Shown piece after piece: positions 1 to 5,682 of a stretch of DNA of 8,629 bases (position 1 is the stretch's first letter; the number at the start of each line of letters is the position of its first letter). This stretch comes from Planctomycetota bacterium (lineage in GTDB: Bacteria > Planctomycetota > PUPC01). Position numbers and translations under genes: made by a program. The stretch is from contig PWKM01000228.1 in NCBI GenBank assembly GCA_003559755.1, forward strand, positions 1 through 8,629, in the 5' to 3' direction. Under the pieces are notes generated by a model. The model was not told the DNA's origin. It searched no databases and saw nothing but the letters and a program-made list of their open reading frames with translations.

Positions 1-1789
1 CGTCGTCCACGGCCCCATCCAGCTCGAGCTCGTAGGCGGGGCCCGGCACCAGGCGCTCGTCGTCATCGACTTCCCGGTCGCTGTGGCCGATCCCGCTCGC
101 CAGGCCCATCGAACCCCGCATCATGGGGTAGCAGATGCATTGATGCGGGAAGGTGTAGATCAGATTGTGGGCAGGCAGGACCCCGCCTTCCGAACAGGCG
201 TTCCTGGCGCCCAGGAAAAGGCGGTTCACCCCGGCCTCGAGGTCCGAAAACTGCATCCGCCGGTTCAGGATGAACCGTTGGGTAGCCCGGTTATGGGTGC
301 AGATACGCCGGGAGGTCACCTCGTGCTCGTGTTCTTTTTCCACTTCGCCGGTCTCCGGCGATAATCCCAGGTGGCCGCCGGCCCCCCACTGGTCCAGCCA
401 GACAAGTCCCCCGATGAGGAGCGGGCGTCGGGTGTCGCTCCCCCGCATCGAACCCCGCCGGTGAGTCGCACTCCACAGGTGGCGGCCGTCCGCTGCGGAT
501 ATCGCGTGGGCATGAATTCTGCGCCCCTCTTCCGGCCGCGTCTCCTGGTGGAACACGACGATGCCGTCCTTAAGAAAAACGAGGGCCAGGCCGGTATCTT
601 CGCGCCAGGGAGCGGTGTCGGCTCGCCACTGTTCTTCTCCGTCCGCCGCGTTCAGACATACGACTTGTTCGTTCCCATCGTCGTCTTCGGCCATTGCCAC
701 AACTCGTCCCTCGCCCGCAACAACGGCTGTGCGATGATGACGCGGGTCGCTGTCAGAGAGTGCCACCTCCCATCGTTGCTCGCCGGAGAAGGCATCCAGA
801 CCGAGCAGCCGGCCGTCATCTCGGGCGACCAGCAGGTCTTCGAGGACGACCCAGCAGGTGGGACCTCTCGCGGCGTCGAAGGTTTCGAGTGTTTGCCCGG
901 TGGCGGCGTCTATGAGTTCAATCGGGCCGTTGCGCTCGGTCTTCGCCCACAGGCGGTCTCCGATGGCGACCAAAGTGTCCCCGCGGCGTGGGGCCGCCCG
1001 CCGTCTCCACAGCAACAGCCCGTTGCTGGCATCGCGAGCGACCAGAATCCGATCGGTCGTCGGGGTCCGGAGCCAGAGTGCCTCCTCAAGCACCATGTTG
1101 AACAGCCGTCCGTTGGCGACCACCGGCCCGCTGCCCCCGTAATAGTGCCGGCCCGTCTGATACAGCGGCCCGGTCTTCCAGCGGAGCCCGTCGGGCACGC
1201 CCACCGTATCCGATGACACGGCGTTGCCGCCGGGACCGTATCGCCGGTGCGTCCAGTCGTCCATGCCCTCCGGGCGGGGTTTTATCGCCACAGTCCATGC
1301 GTCCGACACGCGCACGTCTTCGAACCCCGCCTCGGCCAGAGCGTCGGCGTCGCGCCGGCCGCGGAAGCAGCCGACGCCCTCGGCCGCCAGGACCCGGATG
1401 ACCTCTGGAAGCGGCACGTCGGCCGTGTCCTCGACTACGGCCAGGTTGACCAGATCGTCGGCATAGGGCAGCCGATCGAGGGCAGTATGGTCGGCTGACA
1501 CCTGCCCGTAGAAACCCCGCTCCCTGATATGAGCGCGGGCGGCCTCCAGGTCCCCTTTCTCGGCCACGAGGGCATGGACGAGGAACCGCCCGGTCTCGCC
1601 CAGCGAGGCGGCGAGTCGGCCGTCGGGCGCACCGATATGCACATACAACCCCGCGGGATTGCCACCCAGATCATCAAGCATATCGAGCAATGTCTGCTCA
1701 CGCTGGGGGGCGCCGTCCGCCGCCTTCGCCCGGTCAGCTCCTACCACCGTGCACAGCAAAAAAATCCACACGAACAAGTGGATTCTCAT
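1..1789 (-). CDS. Exported PQQ-like beta-propeller protein with N-terminal degenerate methyltransferase-like domain (3' end cut by window edge)
   Basis: An open frame of 596 codons runs from ATG at 1789 to the left edge without a stop, so the C-terminus is missing. Residues 1-23 form a signal peptide: basic start, hydrophobic LFVWIFLLCTVVGA, then AKA as a likely cleavage site. Residues about 31-165 resemble a class I methyltransferase (VHIGAPDGRL at 50-59, GFYG at 92-95, LPYADDLVNL at 107-116). Motif I has AP in place of two glycines, and the usual acidic ribose ligand aligns with V75. The propeller starts at MDDWTH (176-181), with blades such as LIDAATGQT, GLDAFSGEQRW and LNAADGEEQW. Cysteines 497, 532, 551 and 553 form a cluster that is also present in the gene at the right edge of the window. 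The start directly follows the upstream TGA and has a good ribosome binding site. Family membership is well supported. The function is unknown: probably an extracytoplasmic binding or scaffold protein rather than a PQQ dehydrogenase. Confidence 0.9.
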   Translation of the reverse strand, partial: MRIHLFVWIFLLCTVVGADRAKAADGAPQREQTLLDMLDDLGGNPAGLYVHIGAPDGRLAASLGETGRFLVHALVAEKGDLEAARAHIRERGFYGQVSADHTALDRLPYADDLVNLAVVEDTADVPLPEVIRVLAAEGVGCFRGRRDADALAEAGFEDVRVSDAWTVAIKPRPEGMDDWTHRRYGPGGNAVSSDTVGVPDGLRWKTGPLYQTGRHYYGGSGPVVANGRLFNMVLEEALWLRTPTTDRILVARDASNGLLLWRRRAAPRRGDTLVAIGDRLWAKTERNGPIELIDAATGQTLETFDAARGPTCWVVLEDLLVARDDGRLLGLDAFSGEQRWEVALSDSDPRHHRTAVVAGEGRVVAMAEDDDGNEQVVCLNAADGEEQWRADTAPWREDTGLALVFLKDGIVVFHQETRPEEGRRIHAHAISAADGRHLWSATHRRGSMRGSDTRRPLLIGGLVWLDQWGAGGHLGLSPETGEVEKEHEHEVTSRRICTHNRATQRFILNRRMQFSDLEAGVNRLFLGARNACSEGGVLPAHNLIYTFPHQCICYPMMRGSMGLASGIGHSDREVDDDERLVPGPAYELELDGAVDD

Positions 1790-3025
1790 TCATTGTTCCT
1801 CTTTGAACAGTTGGGAATCATGTGAGTCGACCTCTACTCCAGTTGGAACGGGCCGTTCGAATGGAAACGCTGACCCTATTCTATCCGTCGTTACCCTGCC
1901 CATCAAAACAGTTTCGGTTATTTGTCGGAAACGAGCAGGTACATCGCCCTCCATAAAGACGATGGCGGCGGGAGTACCTGGCTTCGATTGGACGGACACG
2001 ACGGGAACCTCGTACCGCTCCGGTCTGGTCGTCCTGTCGGCACCTTGTGGGCTGGGCGGATATTTTGAACGGGGGAGGACTGTTCGAAACCCAAAGTGGT
2101 GAGCAGCCGTTTCCGGGGCGACAAAGCTGCGGGCCGCCAGACGGCATAGGCCGGCATCTGAGCTCCAGCTTCCACCCCGGACCATCCGGCCGATTCCCTG
2201 TTCGGTCGGTCCTCGGGGATTATCTCGGTGTCCGGGGGTGTAGGCCTCGCGGCACCACCAGTCCCAACACCATTCGGATAGGTTGCCGATCACGTCAAAC
2301 AGCCCGTAGTCGTTGGGAGCGAAGGAGCCGACCGGGCTGGTACGGGGCCAGCGGGTATAGTCCGGATGATAGGCGGGGGTGGTATGTTCGGCTGGCGTCT
2401 CGTAGGCAAACACGGCTCCGGTTGCCCTGAAGTTGGCCTGTTCGTGCCCGATAATGTTTCCCCAGGGGAACCGCAATCCTTCCCGGCCTCCGCGTGCGGC
2501 CTTCTCCCATTCGGCCTCGGTGGGCAGCCGATAGCCCGCGTTCCACTTCACCCAATCACTGCGGATATCGACTATTCCGGAGCGATACACTTCGGCCCGG
2601 TCCGATGAGAGGTAATAGGCGGGCGTTTTGCCTTCCATTTCGCTGCGAGCGTTACACCAGAGAACGGCGTTATACCAGTTGACGCTATGGACGGGGTGGT
2701 CGCCGCCAGTGCCCCGTCCGGGATTCGTGTCTTCTTGATTGTTGAACACGTACCCGCCTTCCGTTGTCGCCCAGTGGTACACCTCATCCCAGAGTGCCTT
2801 GGTGACGGGATAGCGGTCCATGAAAAACGCGTCGACGTACACAGTATGGACCGGTCGTTCAGAGGGATGCCCCTCGCCGAACGGATCGCCCATTTGGAAC
2901 GGCCCGGCCGGGATGAGGACCATACCCTCGGGCGGCACGTGCGTTCCTGACGCGCAGGACAGAGCCGACAGGCAGATCGCCGTCACCAGCAGCAGTTTCA
3001 AACTGATGATTGTGTTTGGGATCAT
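1790..3025 (-). CDS. Formylglycine-generating-enzyme (SUMF1)-fold probable lipoprotein, catalytic cysteine pair incomplete
   Basis: 411 residues. The N-terminus has a hydrophobic stretch (ISLKLLLVTAICLSALSC) ending at C24; this is a relaxed lipobox (A-L-S-C), so the protein is probably lipid-anchored. Residue +2 is Ala rather than Asp, which would favour the outer membrane if the organism follows the E. coli rule. The FGE-sulfatase fold covers about 32-315: GMVLIPAGPFQMG (34-46), a VNWYNAVLWCN segment (115-125), YRLPTEAEWEKAAR (165-178), GNLSEWCWDWW (247-257), RGGSW (283-287) and FGFR (311-314). True FGE uses two cysteines six positions apart after GGS[YFW]. Here the first aligns with S289 and only the second, C294, remains, so formylglycine synthase activity is unlikely. 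Residues about 319-411 are an extra tail that I do not recognise. No sulfatase is seen nearby. The gene lies 76 nt after the phosphoesterase gene and abuts the next one. The fold is certain; the function is unknown. Confidence 0.93.
   Translation of the reverse strand: MIPNTIISLKLLLVTAICLSALSCASGTHVPPEGMVLIPAGPFQMGDPFGEGHPSERPVHTVYVDAFFMDRYPVTKALWDEVYHWATTEGGYVFNNQEDTNPGRGTGGDHPVHSVNWYNAVLWCNARSEMEGKTPAYYLSSDRAEVYRSGIVDIRSDWVKWNAGYRLPTEAEWEKAARGGREGLRFPWGNIIGHEQANFRATGAVFAYETPAEHTTPAYHPDYTRWPRTSPVGSFAPNDYGLFDVIGNLSEWCWDWWCREAYTPGHRDNPRGPTEQGIGRMVRGGSWSSDAGLCRLAARSFVAPETAAHHFGFRTVLPRSKYPPSPQGADRTTRPERYEVPVVSVQSKPGTPAAIVFMEGDVPARFRQITETVLMGRVTTDRIGSAFPFERPVPTGVEVDSHDSQLFKEEQ
1797..1802 (-). promoter_or_regulatory. 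Ribosome binding site (AGAGGA) inside the end of the FGE-fold gene
   Basis: AGAGGA sits within the last codons of the FGE-fold gene, 7 nt before the ATG at 1789-1787 of the downstream propeller gene. A second ATG at 1793-1791 is in another frame and meets a stop after 19 codons, so the ATG at 1789 is the start. It is followed by a good signal peptide. Confidence 0.85.
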
Positions 3026-3030
3026 CGGCG

Positions 3031-3036
3031 CTCACC
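3031..3036 (-). promoter_or_regulatory. Ribosome binding site (GGTGAG) of the FGE-fold lipoprotein gene
   Basis: GGTGAG lies 5 nt before the ATG at 3025-3023. It is a weaker match to the anti-Shine-Dalgarno sequence than the sites of the neighbouring genes, but it is the best upstream of this start, and the start leads straight into a lipoprotein-type signal sequence. Confidence 0.6.
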
Positions 3037-3047
3037 GTTCTGAGGGG

Positions 3048-3070
3048 TCTGTTTGAAACAAGTTTCCAGA
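3048..3070. repeat. Imperfect inverted repeat in the intergenic spacer
   Basis: TCTG at 3048-3051 can pair with CAGA at 3067-3070, and GAAAC at 3055-3059 with GTTTC at 3062-3066, leaving a three-base bulge and a two-base loop. The loop is too tight for a good RNA hairpin and no U-tract follows, so it is a poor terminator candidate. It could be a small operator, an mRNA processing site, or chance. Confidence 0.25.
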
Positions 3071-3101
3071 ACATCCGGTCATCGAGTTTTGCCTTTGCGG
3101 G

Positions 3102-5669
3102 TTAGTCGGGGCTGACCAGTTCGATTTTGTCCAGGACGAGGATACGTCTCGGTCCTTCATAGCCCGGCCTCAGGGAGACATGGCGGTATACGCCCGCTGT
3201 TTCCTTGCTGATGACCAGCTCCGTCTCGACTGTTTCGCCCGGCTGGATGATAGTCTCGGGCATATCGTGCCAGACTTGCTCGAAATGTTTGCAGGTTGCG
3301 ACGCCGCGCACGCCGTACGCATGAGTAAAAGAAAGCTGCGGCGTCAGGGGCACTGCTTCATCGTGTATGTTGTGCCAGGTCAGTCTGATCCTCTGGCCTT
3401 CGCTGAATTGCCTTGGGCTTCCGCTTACGCTGAAGTGTGATCTCCAGTTATGGGCCAGAACTCCGCCGGGGCCTTTTGTTGAACCGCGGTCATATCTGCC
3501 CCGATAGCTCGTCACCCAAGTGTTCAGGCCGAACGTGTCGTCCACCGGTCTCTCGCCGAAATTCACGAGCGTTGTCTTAATGGGCAGTTCGGTGAAAGAA
3601 AAGCGGATTTCGCTGTCCCCATCTACATGATACTCGTGCACGTAGTTCAGCGGCCAATAATCGCCCGGTTCGTCGAAGCGCCGATAATTCATTCGCGGGC
3701 CGCGATTTTCGCCATCCACGGTGATCGTCTCCAGGTCGTGACGAGGATCGCAAGTGACGGAAAATATCAGAGTGTCCCCTTGGCGCTCCGCAATCGTACC
3801 GTCCGGCGAGACCCTGCCGCCCGGTCCGGCAGTCACCCGAATCGTCCGCACGGGGACGAGTTCGAACACCACCTCTATGGTCCTGTCTGCTGTGATATCG
3901 GCAAGCGCGTAGTGGGGCATCGACCCGATGCTCTTCCCATCGACTCGCACATCGCTGACCCGATAGCCATCGTCGGGGGTGAAGATGAAGGGCTGTGTCG
4001 TGCCTTCGGGCACACGAAAAGTCCCGTTCGGCGATACCGTTCCACCATCCCGCGCGACCGCCTCGATCTCGTGACGGGGCAGAGCGGTGGTCGTGAAGCT
4101 CAATCCCGCGATATCCTCTCCGCCCAAGACGATCTGGACCTGCCGGGGCTCAACCGAGTATCCTTCCGGGGCAGCCACAGATATTCTGTATGCGCCCTCG
4201 GCAAGACCGGGGAACGCGTAACCACCCCCCTCTTCAGAAACGGTCATACCCTCATTGTCGCCCTCCAGCTTCAGGTTCACACCGTTCGGTACAGCGCCCT
4301 CGATGGTACCCGAGATTGTTCGGGACGGTGCAGTGGCCGCAGTAAAGTCAGCTTGCTCCAATGCCTTGTGGCGGATGGAATGTCTTCGCGTATGCGGGGT
4401 GAACACTGTTCCCTCCTGGGCCGGTCGTATCAGATATACACCGGGGGATGTGTCGAATGTGTAGGTACCATCCTCGGCGGGCGTTGTGGTTGCCACGGCC
4501 CTCCCAGTGGCGGCCTCGGTCAGTGTGATCTCGGCATCGACGACGTCTTCGCCTTCGATGCGACCACTGATGCGGTCGATCGGGAACTTCGTGTTCAACT
4601 CGGCCACGTTGACGGCCAATGTGTCCGGATCCCGCCACTCTCCCGATTCCAGGGTTGTCTTGTGGGCGGAAGAGCGGTCGAACCCGGAACCATCCAGGTT
4701 CATGTCTACGACCAGAAACGAGCCGGGCAGATTGTTTACGACCCAGACGTGCAGCGAATCGTCCTGTGTGAGATGATATTCCCACCGATGGTTATGACCG
4801 CGTATCAGGGCCATCAGCCGGTCCCCGTACATTTCGCCGATGTTGTGTCGCCTCCACAACGTACGAACTCTCCCCGCATGAGCGAAGAGCACGAATCTCC
4901 GGTCGGCGGGCGCCTCGGCCAGATGGGCTTTGATCCAGTCCCAGTTGATGTCTGAGGTAGCGTATTCGTAGTGGATGAAATGCCAGTTGCCATACTCGAA
5001 GGCATAGTGGCGAGGTCCGAGAGCGTCTTCGTAGTAGCGCATACGGTCGGTATTTCCGGGCACTGAGAAGACGGGAAACGGACATTGCTCAACGACATCC
5101 GCTATCCCCTGAAAGCGGAACCGAAAGTCTTCGAGATCGCCCTGGTTACTTATGAACGCGGGCTTGATGGCCTGCGCAAGCGCTGTGCCGTACAGGGCCC
5201 TCAGGTTCTCCAGACGCGCGATATCGTGTACGACGTGTGGGTCGGTCGTCATTACGAACCGGAAACGGTCCGGCGCGGGATGGTCCACCGGTGCCAGGGG
5301 AAAATGGGCCGTCACAGTCTGCCCCGGGGCTGTTCGAGGGAGCCGCCTCCAGAATCCGCCCTTCGCCATGTGTGTGTGAACAGGATGAACGATCTGAATA
5401 TACTGGTATGGTGTGTCAGGAAGCGGATCGTCAACAGGCACCTCAATGCTGTATCGGCCGGCATGATCGGTTGTTACAACGGTGCGCTGGTCGGTGACCA
5501 TGATGCCCGACATCCCCCGGTCTCCGGCATCGAGCTTGCCGTTTCCGTCAATATCCTCAAAAACGACGCCGGTTACGGTAAAAGTGTCACCCGCAGTCGT
5601 TCCGGCGAATGTACCCACCAGCAGCACCGCCACGCTCCAACAGATCGCTTTTATGCGATATTGAAACAT
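3102..5669 (-). CDS. Exported calcineurin-like phosphoesterase with SdrD-like N-domain and InlB-like repeats
   Basis: 855 residues with a signal peptide at about 1-26 (basic start, then SVAVLLVGTFAGTTA). Residues 28-75 are an SdrD-like/MetallophosN-type beta domain with a calcium-loop motif (D39, D41, N43, D47, D50). The metallophosphoesterase core is about 135-325: DPH (D143, H145), GDLED (D178, D181), GNTD (N206), H264 and GHNH (H292, H294). Every metal-ligand motif is present, but the usual GNH[DE] reads GNTD, so the histidine that normally helps protonate the leaving group is absent. GN[CT]D variants also occur in YfcE-like phosphodiesterases, so activity is not excluded. Next come two carboxypeptidase-regulatory-like modules (about 367-444 and 451-527), two divergent InlB-type repeats (about 533-604 and 607-692) and a C-terminal beta-rich domain ending LVLDKIELV, as in some carbohydrate-binding modules. 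It is expected outside the cytoplasm, hydrolysing an unidentified phosphoester. The AAGGAG ribosome binding site fixes the start. Confidence 0.95.
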   Translation of the reverse strand: MFQYRIKAICWSVAVLLVGTFAGTTAGDTFTVTGVVFEDIDGNGKLDAGDRGMSGIMVTDQRTVVTTDHAGRYSIEVPVDDPLPDTPYQYIQIVHPVHTHMAKGGFWRRLPRTAPGQTVTAHFPLAPVDHPAPDRFRFVMTTDPHVVHDIARLENLRALYGTALAQAIKPAFISNQGDLEDFRFRFQGIADVVEQCPFPVFSVPGNTDRMRYYEDALGPRHYAFEYGNWHFIHYEYATSDINWDWIKAHLAEAPADRRFVLFAHAGRVRTLWRRHNIGEMYGDRLMALIRGHNHRWEYHLTQDDSLHVWVVNNLPGSFLVVDMNLDGSGFDRSSAHKTTLESGEWRDPDTLAVNVAELNTKFPIDRISGRIEGEDVVDAEITLTEAATGRAVATTTPAEDGTYTFDTSPGVYLIRPAQEGTVFTPHTRRHSIRHKALEQADFTAATAPSRTISGTIEGAVPNGVNLKLEGDNEGMTVSEEGGGYAFPGLAEGAYRISVAAPEGYSVEPRQVQIVLGGEDIAGLSFTTTALPRHEIEAVARDGGTVSPNGTFRVPEGTTQPFIFTPDDGYRVSDVRVDGKSIGSMPHYALADITADRTIEVVFELVPVRTIRVTAGPGGRVSPDGTIAERQGDTLIFSVTCDPRHDLETITVDGENRGPRMNYRRFDEPGDYWPLNYVHEYHVDGDSEIRFSFTELPIKTTLVNFGERPVDDTFGLNTWVTSYRGRYDRGSTKGPGGVLAHNWRSHFSVSGSPRQFSEGQRIRLTWHNIHDEAVPLTPQLSFTHAYGVRGVATCKHFEQVWHDMPETIIQPGETVETELVISKETAGVYRHVSLRPGYEGPRRILVLDKIELVSPD
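3594..4073 (-). repeat. Two divergent InlB-type beta repeats encoded within the phosphoesterase gene
   Basis: Residues about 533-604 and 607-692 share the pattern 'GG-x-V-SP-x-GT ... F ... V-x-V-DG ... I-x-x-x-F'. Examples are GGTVSPNGTF with DVRVDGKSI in the first and GGRVSPDGTI with TITVDGENR in the second. This is the divergent InlB B-repeat (Flg_new_2-like) pattern of bacterial surface proteins. The similarity is at protein level; the DNA has diverged, so this is an old duplication rather than a recent tandem repeat. Confidence 0.75.
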
Positions 5670-5676
5670 AATGCAT

Positions 5677-5682
5677 CTCCTT
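5677..5682 (-). promoter_or_regulatory. Ribosome binding site (AAGGAG) overlapping the upstream stop codon
   Basis: AAGGAG lies 7 nt before the ATG of the phosphoesterase gene, and its first two bases are the last two of the TAA stop of the upstream propeller gene (5681-5683). It fixes the start of the phosphoesterase and points to translational coupling between the two genes. Confidence 0.9.

Larger units (their letters stand above)
3026..3101. other. Intergenic spacer between phosphoesterase and FGE-fold genes
   Basis: At 76 nt this is the only real gap between the genes. It holds a weak inverted repeat and the ribosome binding site of the FGE-fold gene. There is no run of T after the repeat on the minus strand and no convincing -35/-10 pair, so co-transcription of the flanking genes is the simplest reading. 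A weak internal promoter cannot be excluded. Confidence 0.7.

Noticed and set aside
107..458. 13-base direct repeat CATCGAACCCCGC at 107-119 and 446-458
   Set aside because: Both copies encode RGSM-type residues in the same gene and flanks differ. It is probably chance in GC-rich coding DNA.
371..1216. Plus-strand frame of 281 codons
   Set aside because: It is antisense to the left propeller gene, which has a signal peptide, a ribosome binding site and family motifs in this stretch.
1790..1792. TGA read as a sense codon (recoding) joining the FGE-fold and propeller genes
   Set aside because: No in-frame TGA occurs in the rest of the four genes and tryptophan is encoded by TGG throughout. 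The downstream ATG has its own ribosome binding site and signal peptide.
1790..3025. Annotation as a true sulfatase-activating enzyme
   Set aside because: The first catalytic cysteine is replaced by serine and no sulfatase gene is present in the window.
3048..3070. Rho-independent terminator after the phosphoesterase gene
   Set aside because: The inverted repeat is imperfect with a two-base loop and there is no T-run after it.
3627..4955. Plus-strand frame of 442 codons
   Set aside because: It lies fully antisense to the phosphoesterase gene, whose domains and motifs are clear. Its translation shows no recognisable motif and is the usual shadow of GC-rich coding sequence.
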